From Candidatus Methanoperedens sp. (GTDB lineage: Archaea > Halobacteriota > Methanosarcinia > Methanosarcinales > Methanoperedenaceae), in contig JAPZAP010000097.1 in assembly GCA_027460585.1 (NCBI GenBank), positions 1-35,733 of the forward strand: a DNA stretch of 35,733 nt, read 5' to 3'. Within the stretch, counting starts at the first letter, position 1, and each line of letters opens with the position of its first letter. The notes under the pieces were generated by a model that was not told where the DNA came from, made no database searches, and was given only the letters and a program-made list of their open reading frames with translations. A program made the position numbers and the translations under genes. Below are positions 8,201 to 17,100 of the stretch, piece by piece.

Positions 8201-9664
8201 TCCCATAGGATTTATTGAACCACTTTGGTTCTCGGCGGGCATATAAACATGGGGGAACCAGAGATCTGATCTGCTTGAGTTCAGAGTAAAAGGCCAGGTA
8301 GGATCCTGGGCTGCAACCTTGAGGTTGTCTGGCAGGAAAGTCTTATCCTGGATAACAAGGGGAATCCCGACATCGGGGAGAACTTGCAGGTTATCAGGAT
8401 TAGCGCCCGACAGGTTGGTGCCACTGATCAAGTCCTGTTCCACCTGATCGGTCTCAAGGTAAGCCGCAGCTACGCCGGCATAAACAGTCAGGCGTGTAAG
8501 TCCGTATGCATGGTCGTGGTAGAACATCAGCCTTGCACTCTGCTGGTTGGTATAGTAGAATGTCATCGTTCCAGCGGGTTCAGTTCCTCCGTCCATGTCC
8601 GGGACATATTTCGTACTGACGCCCCTGGGATAGGATGTGTTTTCACCGGCAGGAGTCGTCCACTGGTCCTGCGTCCCGTCGCTAATCCACGGCGTGTTGC
8701 CGCCATGTAGATGGATTGTGCCGCGATTCTGCGAGTATTGCTGGCATGTGCCCATTACAACAATTCCGTTAGCATCAAGAGTACATCCGGAGGGACCATC
8801 CCCCGCTCCTACGATTGTGGTGTCCACCGGGATGAAAAGGTTGCCATCCGTGCCTGTGGCAAGGAAGTTGGTGAACTTGACACGCACCGGTTTATCCTTC
8901 TGGGCTATGATAACGGGTCCGAGATAATGAGGATTATCCACAGCATAGACCTGGTCGCCACTGGCGTTTAAAATACCGGTACCATTAATGTATTTCAGGG
9001 GAATGTGCGCACCCGGAACGTTCGTTGTAGATAACTGCACATAGCCCCGGAGTTTAGTCGCGTTCAGGTCAGAATGCATTTTTTCGGTATAGTCTACCAG
9101 CCCGATTTCGTAATAATCGGATCCGTTGTAAGTTGTAGTATCTGCAACTGCAATGGGTATATACTGCCCGATATTGTTTGCGCCGGCAGGTCCAAGACCA
9201 GGCAATGAATCGACAAATTTCCTGATACCGCCTGAAACGGTCCCGTTCGAATCGACTGCCGGAGCAGGGCTATTGGCGTAGTTTGGTATCGTGCCGAAGT
9301 AGTCAGGCGTCCCGCCCGGCGTTAACGCAGCTATCCTCATTCCGGCACCAGTTGCTGCGACAAGTGATGCTTTAGTACCAGATGCCGCAATACGAGCTGC
9401 GGACAGCCTTTGAGCGTTCGTAGTCCTTATTCTGATTAAAGGGCTGAGTGACGGCTGTGCATTTGCATATAAAGACGGGCTTTCCGTGACGGGTGCGCCG
9501 CTATATGATACTTTGTTAATAACCGCACTGGCAACGTTGCTGTTCAACGGCAATAATGAAAAGAGTATTCCGACTGCAAGCAATATGCTGATAAATCCAA
9601 TTCCGGCAAATAATGTTCTCCTGGCTATACGACTTTTTTTACCTGATGACCACCTTATTTTCAT
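5297..9664 (-). CDS. MCO1, large secreted multicopper oxidase
   Basis: A 1455-aa multicopper oxidase, expected to oxidise a substrate at a type 1 copper and reduce oxygen or another acceptor at a trinuclear copper cluster outside the cell. All four copper motifs are present: HLHGG near residue 316, HDHAYG near 381, HPMHWH near 988 and HCHILGHEESMIM near 1094. The usual axial position of the type 1 copper holds Ile, where MCO2 has Met. Two GGxGY repeats lie in a loop near residues 590-680. A fibronectin III-like domain (about 1108-1200) and five 45-aa DWNGDG modules (1233-1455) follow. The N-terminus is a basic stretch and a hydrophobic segment ending VASA. The start at 9664 is preferred over 9682 because AGAGGTCAGG precedes it and MCO2 starts alike. 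It resembles large bacterial OmpB/MofA-type oxidases from memory; the substrate is unknown. Confidence 0.9.
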   Translation of the reverse strand: MKIRWSSGKKSRIARRTLFAGIGFISILLAVGILFSLLPLNSNVASAVINKVSYSGAPVTESPSLYANAQPSLSPLIRIRTTNAQRLSAARIAASGTKASLVAATGAGMRIAALTPGGTPDYFGTIPNYANSPAPAVDSNGTVSGGIRKFVDSLPGLGPAGANNIGQYIPIAVADTTTYNGSDYYEIGLVDYTEKMHSDLNATKLRGYVQLSTTNVPGAHIPLKYINGTGILNASGDQVYAVDNPHYLGPVIIAQKDKPVRVKFTNFLATGTDGNLFIPVDTTIVGAGDGPSGCTLDANGIVVMGTCQQYSQNRGTIHLHGGNTPWISDGTQDQWTTPAGENTSYPRGVSTKYVPDMDGGTEPAGTMTFYYTNQQSARLMFYHDHAYGLTRLTVYAGVAAAYLETDQVEQDLISGTNLSGANPDNLQVLPDVGIPLVIQDKTFLPDNLKVAAQDPTWPFTLNSSRSDLWFPHVYMPAENQSGSINPMGRWDYGPWIDQPVNATNGPVPNPLSGTAPQEGSLNPGTPNPSIVPEAFVDTSVVNGNVYPYLQLGQKAYRFRILNAANDRTFNLQLYYASTAGPFVKISGGGDNAKGASARAMVNATGGITGISVTSGGAGYTERPEVLIFDAPGHTHDGSDAEATATIDVANGTVTDITVTNGGSGYSVPTMCKGAAVTNHSLCTEISMVPAVPGAAQFPADWNTTTGNAENPYAILDGRPEGVPDPNSTGPSMIQIGTEGGFLPAPVTIPNRPIGYDYNNSANGVLNVREKALNLAGAERADVIVDFSGVPDNSTLILYSDSPIPVTGADSRYDYFTNDPDNTIIGGASSTIPGYGPNTRTIMQFRVNASIGTAPAFNMTNLTEALPVAYAQSQGRPIVPESAYNAAFNTSYIDNYIGLNDTSITFTPEGSAANITMNLMPKSINDGFDPIFGGLMTVLGVEIPQARFAIPYNNFDPPTEIIRNSNAAVPIGTLGDGTQIWRIYHNSVDTHPMHWHMFNVQVINRISQLDGTIKPPDPNELGWRETLRVNPLEDAIIALRPIKPNVPWDLPNNIRPIDVTSPIGAKNPTPFENIDPANQTANVTNHLVNFGEEYVWHCHILGHEESMIMRPMAILVTPNAPSNLAATRITTGVALNWIDNSTNEINFIVQRATNASGPWTTVATVQSTTGPGKGTTVMYNDTVTGNNTIYYYQVIATNVVGDTTVYAAPAAGYPNMVANSISSNTASASVAGTDTVGIYRSGAFDLRNSNSAGNADLAFIYGLASDTPLAGDWNGDGTDTVGVYRNGAFYLRNNNSAGNADLAFVYGVAGDTPLAGDWNGDGTDTVGVYRNGTFYLRNNNSAGNADLAFVYGVAGDIPLVGDWNGDGTDTVGVYRNGAFYLRNSNSAGNADNAFIYGISGDTPLAGDWTGSGIDTVGIYRAGAFYLRNSNSAGNADNAFIYGISTDTPLTGDWNGT

Positions 9665-9984
9665 ACACCTGACCTCTTTCATTCCAAATTATAGTTAAAT
9701 AAAAACAATTCAAATTATCCTTGCATCTTTTGCGTTAAAAAAAATCATGCACGGCAAAGAACCCTAAGGGTTATTATATCGTAAAATAATTATCTTCGTG
9801 ACTATCAACACAGTACCGTATCGAATAGATAATTATACTGCAGCAGCCTGTTCTAAAATCAGGCACTTATTTACCGGATGAGCTGCATCGAATTTTCCAC
9901 TAAACCGGTACATCATTTCTTACTTTTTATCAGAAATCTTATCAATCCTCCGTATAATCGGATACAAATACCTCAAATTGGCTG
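9665..9984. other. Intergenic region upstream of MCO1
   Basis: About 320 bp without a gene. The 100 bp nearest MCO1 is AT-rich and contains TATTTAACTATAATTT on the minus strand, a possible TATA region. CCCTAAGGG (9762-9770) is a short palindrome further out. No RNA gene or mobile element was recognised. Confidence 0.4.
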
Positions 9985-10010
9985 AAAAAGGAGATGATTT
10001 CTCATCTCCT
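9985..10010 (-). terminator. Terminator overlapping the NosD3 stop codon
   Basis: On the minus strand AGGAGATGA, loop GAAA, TCATCTCCT, then TTTTT. The nine-base-pair stem is perfect and the NosD3 TGA stop codon is the end of its 5' arm. It separates NosD3 from MCO1. Confidence 0.8.
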
Positions 10011-13000
10011 CTTCCTGCCAAACAGGTAGGCCACTGAGATCAGGGCAACCGCCAGGGTAAATCCAATTCCGGGCACTTTATTTGTAGCACTCGGCGCCGG
10101 AGTAACTGTCGGTACAACCTGGGTTGCTGTTACTACACCTGTCGGCGTTTCTGTGGGAACTGCTGCTGCAACGCCTTTTATTGCGCTTATCGCGAAAGGC
10201 GAGAACTTTGCTGTCTTTGCCTCGAAATAGGTGTATGTATCGTCTTTGGTCGTTTGGGCAGTGTCAAGCTGCGTCCACTGGCTGCCATCCCATCTGAGCA
10301 TTTGCACATCGCTGCCTGCAAGGTTGTTGCTTCCGAGCCATGAGTTCGCAACCTTGAATCTTATCAGGGCTTCCTTCATTTTTTGTGTGGCAACAATGAT
10401 ATTTACGTTCTTAAATACCATTCCAGGCGGCTGGGTTTTTGCCTGTTTTGACGGGCCTTTAAGACTTTCCACTCTCAGGGCTATACTGTCTTCATTCACT
10501 TTGCCCGTAAGAGCTACCTCATACACACCGAGTTCAGGCGTTTTGAAGGTATATGTTACCGGCGTGTTTGCAACCAGGAATTTATCATAGCTTTCATATA
10601 ACGCTATGTTGTCGTAAGGCTCGGCTGTAACTATTCCGCCGCCACCAGTGCCACCGCCGCCTGAACTACCCCCACTGCTTCCTGTCCCGCCTGGGATTGG
10701 TGTCGGAGTTGGGGTTGGAGTTGGGGTTGAGCCGGCTGTTCCAAGTAGCGCAATCGTGCCGAAGTTGCTCACATTGGCGATTATGTAATTACCGGCTGGA
10801 TTACTCGTGATTATTGGCAGGATCTTCCATGTCCTGGAGACGTTATCGTACCAACCGACCACAAGGGAGCCTTCTGAAACGCCTGCGGCCAGGAGATCGT
10901 CATCTGTATAATTGATCCGTACCATTATAGGCGCCGAGACATTGGCTCCTTCAGGCCCAATAGTCAGGTTCTTGCCAACAAATGACAGGTTTGCAGCGGT
11001 AGCCGCGTTCTGGGCAGATGGGCTTAAACTATCCAGCGGAGTCGTGGTTATTGAAGTCAGGACACCTCCTGATGCATTCGATGCTACAGTTCCAGCAGGC
11101 ACTGTAATTGTTATATTTACATCTGGCAGTGTTATTATTATGGGTGTTGTGACCGTTCCATTCGTCGTATTGATATAACCGGATAGGGAAGTTCCCAGTG
11201 TAGTGAGCAACGGCAGATAATCTCCTCCTACTGATATGCCGCCAGAGGAATTGTATGGAGCCGGGCTATAAACCAGACCATACCCGGTATAATTTCCAGG
11301 GAAATCAGACCAGACGTTTCCTCCAATATAAGGTCCACCTACTATGTTGGTTCCAAGAGTTCTTGTGCTGTTCCAGAAGTTGTTCCCATTGTCAAAAGCA
11401 TTGTTGGTGTTGTTGAAGTAGTTGTTGAAGATAGTGTTGTTGTCTGAAGATGTAAGGAATGTTCCATTGGCTGAACCTGTTATATTGCAATAGGAAATGA
11501 TATTGAAATCAGATGAGTCAAGGTAGATTCCGTCATCGGTATTATTTGATATTATATTGTCACTTGTTGAGATTGCTGTTACCGACAGGTCTGTGCCGAA
11601 GGATCTGTGACTTCCGATTGAATAGCCCGCTATGTATTCCAGGTTTTCCGGCATCGCATACGCGCCGCTGAACATATCATAACTGTAACTGGAAAACTCC
11701 ATACTCTTAAAATTCCATTCCATTGTTCCATCTGGATACAGCACCGCCTGGAACCAGACAGGATTCGTAACAGAATTATTATCAACCAGCGTTGATCCAT
11801 TCCACTCGACAACTATTTTATTGCCGAAGTTGAATACGCCGAGATAATTATTTCCACTGCTGGTTTCCGGGGCAGTTGTTAAATCATCATTGCTTGCAAA
11901 TATCGCATCAACAGTACCGATGTGATTATTATTAGCGTGCGTTCCATAATCAGAACACAAAGCGCAAGTCTCTCCAGTCTCCAGAAGCTCTATCAAGCCG
12001 TTTGTATTCACTGAAAGGTTTGTTATGCTCCTTCCCCTGAACGGGAAGGCGAAAGGCAATTTGTATGTAAAGCTGTCATCATCAGCCTGCATGATATAGT
12101 TCCCGTAGTCGGTTATGCTCGCCCCTGAGCCTGATGTCCTGGCTGTTGAAGGGTTTACATCAACCCACCGGAACGACGTTTCCGGAACGGTAACAGATGC
12201 TCCTATGTTGTTGAAGCTCGAAGAGATAAAGATTATTCCATTGACGTTACCATTTACAGTATTCCCGGTCAGAGTATTGCTAAAGGAATAGTAAAAGTAA
12301 ATTCCAGCGTCTGTATTATTATTTGCTACGTTGTTAGTCAACGTATTGGAGCTGGAAGTGCTCAGGTAGATTCCATCGTAGTTTGAGCTTGCGTTGTTAT
12401 CTGCCAGGATATTTTCATCTGCAGAATTGAGGTAGATTCCATAAACACTATTACTTATAGTATTTCCAATCACTTTTACATCATAGATACTCGTACCATT
12501 GTTGTCAAGAAGTATTCCAGCGTCGTTCGATGCATCACTGATTATATTATTCTTTATAGTAACATTGTATATGTTGTAATTTGCATACAGATAGATGCCA
12601 TCATTATACGGGGTGGAAGATGATATCGTGTTACCTTCAATGGTTATATTGTGTATATCCACATAAAAATCATCAATTGAAATACCATTATGATAATTTA
12701 TATTTGTAATGGTATTTCCACGATATATATCTCCTATATCTCCTGACACTGAATACGGTTCAACATACATCCCATAGTCACTGAGTTTAATCGTGTTGTT
12801 TATTACTGTATTATTGTTGGAGGCATCAAGCCAGATTCCAGTATCGATGTTCGAAATGAGAATGTTGTTTGTTACTGTATTGTAGTTGCTGGAGGATTCC
12901 AGGTAGATTCCTTCGATGTTCGAAGTGACAGTGTTGTTTGTCAGGGAGTTATTGCTGGAAAATTGCAAATCTATCCCTATAGTGTTTGAGTTGGCAATGT

Positions 13001-13607
13001 TGTTTGCCAGGGCATTGTTGCTGGAATTAAATAATTGTATTCCAGTATCTGTGTTCGAGTTCGCAGTATTGCCTGTTAATTTATTGTTGCTGGAAGAGTC
13101 CAGAAGGATTCCATAGTCGATATTCGAGTTCGCAGTGTTATTCGTTATAGTATTTTTATTGGAGTTTTCAAGATGTATTCCAACATTGTTCGGGCTTACT
13201 GAATTATCAACGATGTTGTTTTTTACGGTGTTATTGGAAGATTTGAGGTAGATACCATTATCTGCATTTGTTATTCTAAATCCATCCAGTGTGATCCCAT
13301 CTGCAGAAAGTATAATCCCATCGGAGCCTCCCCCATTCACTACAGGGATGCCGCCTCCATTATCAACACCACGCAATGTCAGCGGTATGTTAACATCAAC
13401 ATTTTCTGCATACGGGCCACTGTAAACTAATATCGTGTCCCCATTATTCGCCGCATCGATCGCAGTCTGGATCGTTGTATAATTCGCAGAACCGTCACCA
13501 TTCACTGTCAACGTCGCCGCACTCGCGCCGCCAGCCAACATGAGAAATGCTGACAGAAAAATTGCGAAGAATGAAGAATTATAGTTGACCATGTTTTTTA
13601 CTACCAT
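10002..13607 (-). CDS. NosD3, PGF-CTERM beta-helix surface protein
   Basis: A 1201-aa surface protein. A signal peptide (ending GGASA) leads into NYTTIQTAIDAANNGDTILV and NosD-like beta-helix repeats to about residue 470. An inserted domain of about 200 residues (around 480-690; SFTYKLPFAFPFRGRSITNL, then NPVWFQAVLYPDGTMEWNF) resembles nidogen-like beta domains. The helix pattern then returns briefly. Later parts are a beta-rich segment (VNITITVPAGTV), a Thr-Pro and Gly-Ser linker, a PGF-pre-PGF-like domain (PPGMVFKNVNI, FKVANSWLGSNNLAGSDVQM, KFSPFAISAIKG), a Thr/Pro stalk and a tail of PGIGF, a hydrophobic stretch and GRKRR. That tail matches the archaeosortase (PGF-CTERM) plan with PGIGF in place of PGFG. 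The gene starts 6 nt after the upstream stop. Confidence 0.88.
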   Translation of the reverse strand: MVVKNMVNYNSSFFAIFLSAFLMLAGGASAATLTVNGDGSANYTTIQTAIDAANNGDTILVYSGPYAENVDVNIPLTLRGVDNGGGIPVVNGGGSDGIILSADGITLDGFRITNADNGIYLKSSNNTVKNNIVDNSVSPNNVGIHLENSNKNTITNNTANSNIDYGILLDSSSNNKLTGNTANSNTDTGIQLFNSSNNALANNIANSNTIGIDLQFSSNNSLTNNTVTSNIEGIYLESSSNYNTVTNNILISNIDTGIWLDASNNNTVINNTIKLSDYGMYVEPYSVSGDIGDIYRGNTITNINYHNGISIDDFYVDIHNITIEGNTISSSTPYNDGIYLYANYNIYNVTIKNNIISDASNDAGILLDNNGTSIYDVKVIGNTISNSVYGIYLNSADENILADNNASSNYDGIYLSTSSSNTLTNNVANNNTDAGIYFYYSFSNTLTGNTVNGNVNGIIFISSSFNNIGASVTVPETSFRWVDVNPSTARTSGSGASITDYGNYIMQADDDSFTYKLPFAFPFRGRSITNLSVNTNGLIELLETGETCALCSDYGTHANNNHIGTVDAIFASNDDLTTAPETSSGNNYLGVFNFGNKIVVEWNGSTLVDNNSVTNPVWFQAVLYPDGTMEWNFKSMEFSSYSYDMFSGAYAMPENLEYIAGYSIGSHRSFGTDLSVTAISTSDNIISNNTDDGIYLDSSDFNIISYCNITGSANGTFLTSSDNNTIFNNYFNNTNNAFDNGNNFWNSTRTLGTNIVGGPYIGGNVWSDFPGNYTGYGLVYSPAPYNSSGGISVGGDYLPLLTTLGTSLSGYINTTNGTVTTPIIITLPDVNITITVPAGTVASNASGGVLTSITTTPLDSLSPSAQNAATAANLSFVGKNLTIGPEGANVSAPIMVRINYTDDDLLAAGVSEGSLVVGWYDNVSRTWKILPIITSNPAGNYIIANVSNFGTIALLGTAGSTPTPTPTPTPIPGGTGSSGGSSGGGGTGGGGIVTAEPYDNIALYESYDKFLVANTPVTYTFKTPELGVYEVALTGKVNEDSIALRVESLKGPSKQAKTQPPGMVFKNVNIIVATQKMKEALIRFKVANSWLGSNNLAGSDVQMLRWDGSQWTQLDTAQTTKDDTYTYFEAKTAKFSPFAISAIKGVAAAVPTETPTGVVTATQVVPTVTPAPSATNKVPGIGFTLAVALISVAYLFGRKRR

Positions 13608-13613
13608 TTGCGT

Positions 13614-14078
13614 TCACCTCTTCCTGAGTTCGCTCACGGAAGGTTTGGCGTAAGACCTGCCCGGCCTTTCCTTAGCTGCTGTCTGCACACGCGGAGCTGT
13701 TATGCTTTTACGAACGGCTATGACCATTGTTCCTGATAATTTTTTCTGGATTTTTGAATTGAGAGCGTGTGTCCTGTTCCCGCTTATCTGAGCTACTGAT
13801 TTATGCACGGGGAGAGCCGTTCCAACCCTCGCGCCTGATACTTTTTTTGTGAGTTCCGCATGATTCGTAGCTATCACATTGGAAGTCTGGGCCTGCACCG
13901 GTGTTTTGGCCGCGCTGATGGATGATGTATCGCTGCCCGCACTGGCAACATTGCCATTAAACGGCAATACTATAAACAGTATTCCGATTGCGAGCATTAT
14001 GCCGATAAATCCGATGCCCGCAAAGCATGTTCTCTTTGCTATACCCCTTTTCCTATTAGATAACGACTTTAATTTCAT
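13614..14078 (-). CDS. Orphan MCO-type leader protein
   Basis: A 154-aa basic protein whose first 50 residues match the export leaders of MCO1 and MCO2 (KRTCFAGIGFIGIMLAIGIL, then NVASA). The rest is low-complexity, rich in Lys, Arg, Ala and Ser, with no copper ligands, no Cys after residue 18 and no recognised domain. The start has AGAGGTTAG 4 nt before it, as in the MCO genes. Its TGA stop overlaps the AGGTGA ribosome site of NosD3, so the two are translationally coupled. It may be a remnant of a third MCO gene that kept only leader and linker, or a small basic partner of the surface complex. The family is unrecognised beyond the leader. Confidence 0.7.
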   Translation of the reverse strand: MKLKSLSNRKRGIAKRTCFAGIGFIGIMLAIGILFIVLPFNGNVASAGSDTSSISAAKTPVQAQTSNVIATNHAELTKKVSGARVGTALPVHKSVAQISGNRTHALNSKIQKKLSGTMVIAVRKSITAPRVQTAAKERPGRSYAKPSVSELRKR

Positions 14079-14120
14079 AAATCTAACCTCTTTTTACAAT
14101 ATCCTGTAATTCTAATGGTA

Positions 14121-14157
14121 ATAATAAAGAATTCGGGAAGGGTATCCCTTCCCGAAT
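14121..14157 (-). terminator. Terminator of the MCO2 gene
   Basis: A perfect 12-bp stem, ATTCGGGAAGGG with its complement CCCTTCCCGAAT around a three-base loop, is followed on the minus strand by TCTTTATTATTACC. It lies 13 nt past the MCO2 stop. Confidence 0.85.
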
Positions 14158-14170
14158 GACATATGTCACA

Positions 14171-17100
14171 CTAGTTTGTAGTCACTGACCTGTTAATTCC
14201 TGGCGAATTGGTGGTTATGTTCTGGAAGCCAATTGCCAGAGGGTTCCCTGCAGTGTAATCCGTAACGTCGCCGATTACGTTAGTGGCATTCACCATGTAG
14301 TAGTACAGAGTCCTTCTTGCGGTCGTAGTGTCGACGTAACTCACAATCGTGCCCCTTCCCGGCCCTGTTGTAGACGGTAATGATGCTATTGTTGTCCATG
14401 GTCCTGAGGCGTTTGCGGCTCTCTGGACTGTCCACTGGACTTCGTTCGTGGAGTTGTCTGTCCATGTCAGAGTCGCCAACCCTGTTGGAACATTTGTGGC
14501 TACCAGGTTATTAGGCACTCTGGGTGTCACTGAATATAACATCGGACGCATCATTATGTTCTCTTCATGACCCAGCAGGTGGCAGTGCCAGACGTACTCG
14601 AATCCATAGTTAATCAGATGGTTGTAAACCGTAACCGGTTCACCGGATGGGTCTACCATTATCGAGTTAACTGTTCCGAACTGTCCGGTCGTGCCAATCG
14701 GCATCGTCACGTCATTAGGACGAATACTGTTGGGGAGGTCGAATGAGACATTGATACGTTCCGGCCTGAACGCTACTATTATATCTTCCAGCGGGTTTGT
14801 GCGGATCGTGTCTTTCCAGCCGAGTTCGTTTGGATCCGGCGCCTTGACCATTCCGTCCCAACCAACCCTGTTGATAAGCTGCACATCGAAATCGTGGAAG
14901 TGCATAGCATGGGTATCAACACCATTGTGCGTAATCTTCCATATCTGGGTTCCGTCTGTTAGCGAACCTATGGGTTGCACGCTTGTGTTGTCCCCGTAAA
15001 GCTCGGTCGGCGGATCGATATCCGAATATGGGATTGTCGTCTGTATCATCCAATTGACCAATGGCAGTTCGACTCCGATAAGGGAATTCATGCGTCCAAA
15101 GTCAGGATCAAACAGTTCATGGATGGCTTTGGGCTGCAGATCCATTGTCAGGTTAAGCGTCGCTATAGCAGTAGCTCCTGAGCCTGTGGCAGCAGTGATT
15201 GTAACGATTGGAGCAGAGGTATAACCAGAACCTCCATTCGTTAATGTGATACTGCTGATGGCACCAGTAACTAGAGCTATCGCAGTAGCGCCTGTGCCGC
15301 CGCCACCCGTGATTGTGACAGGAGGTGCTGTAATATAACCTGTGCCCGCGTTTGTCAGGGTGAGGGTCATTGGCGATAACGTTGCCGCAACAGTCATTCC
15401 CCTGCCGCCGCCACCTGTGACTGTGACAGTCGGCACTGAGGTATAACCAGAGCCAGGATTCGTCAGCGTGATGGCGAGAACTGGTGGCGTAATCGTTGCC
15501 GTAGCAGTTGCGCCTGTGCCGCCGCCGCCTGTGATGGTCACTCTAGGAGCAACGGTATAGCCCGATCCCGGGTTAGTTACCGCGATGGTGAGAGCCAGTG
15601 CTGATAACGTTGCCGTAGCCCTGGCGCCTGTGCCTCTGCCTGTACTAGTGATGGTCACCGCAGGAGCAGTTGTATAACCTGATCCCGGGGCAGTAACCGT
15701 GATGGCAGTAATTCGGCCTCCAGTTATTGTAGCCCTGGCAGTAGCTCTTACTCCTCCAGCAGTCGTTGGTGCTGCGATCGTTACCGTGGTTGTTGCTGTT
15801 GTATAACCGGTACCTGCGGCATTAACCGCGATTCTGGCAACAGTACCGCTTAAGGATGCTAAGGCAGTAGCTGTTACTCCTCCGGCAGTCGTCGGTGCTG
15901 CGATTGCTACTGTAGGCGGTGAGGTATATCCTCTGCCTGCATTCGTAACCCTTATGCTGGCAACAGTGCCTCCCAACCCTGCAGTTGCTGTAGCTCTTAT
16001 TCCGCCAACTGTCGCAGGGGCTGAGATTGTAACGATTGGTGTCCCGGTATATCCTCTGCCTGCATTCGTAATCCTGAGGCTGGCAACTGAGAATGTTGCC
16101 GTAGCTGTAGCTGTTGTTCCGCCAGGAGTCGTCGGAGCCCCGATTGTTACATTGGGTGAACTGGTATAACCGGTTCCATTGGCGGTAAGCCTGAGACCGG
16201 AAAGAATACCGGCCACGTTTGCTATAGCAGTAGCGCCTGTGCCGCCGCCACCCGAAATGCTGACAACAGGCAAGGCGTAATTAGAGCCACCATTCGTTAG
16301 AATGATGTTCCTGACCGGCTGAGTAGAGGTAGCCGGGAGGAAAGTCATGTTATAGGACTGTATCCTTGCGTACGCATCATTTGGATATGTCGCATTGAAT
16401 GGTACATCATAACCTGCCTGGGGCACTATGGGCTTGGGCTGGGCCTGGGCATAAGCTACCGGCAATGCTGCATTCAATTTGGTCAGGTTGAACCCTGAGG
16501 CATTGCCTGACATATTGCCAAGAGCTCCGTTAACCCGTATTTGCATAACTGTCCTTGTATTGGGACCGTAGCCCGGTATGGTAGTCGGTGCGCCGCCTGT
16601 CAATGTCTGATCCGGATCATTTGTATAATAATCGTTTCGTACATCAAACGCTGGCATCGGTGCTGGTGCGTCGTTATACAGAATCAATGTTGAACCGTTC
16701 GGAACTGTGGAGAAGTCAGCTATGACATCCGCGCGCTCTGCCGGTGCAATATACAGTGATTTTTCATAGACATTAGTGATGGTTATGCTCCTCGTGTTCT
16801 TTTCATATCCAACCGGCCTGGGAGGGATAACAACCGGGGCAGGGATGAACCCGCCTTCTGTGCCGATCTGGACCCAGCTTGGACCCATCACTGCGGGATT
16901 TGGAATACCTCCGACCCTGTTGTCCATGATGTCTGGAGCCATGCCTGGCGCTGCCGAACCTATCAGCCAGTCTGCGGGCCAAGCCGGGTCACCGTAGGAT
17001 CCAGTTGCCGGAACCATTGAGATTTCAGTACATAGGCTCGAATTTATGGGTGCGGTTGCATTGTTGCACACTGTAGGAACCTGGTAACCGCTGCCATTGC

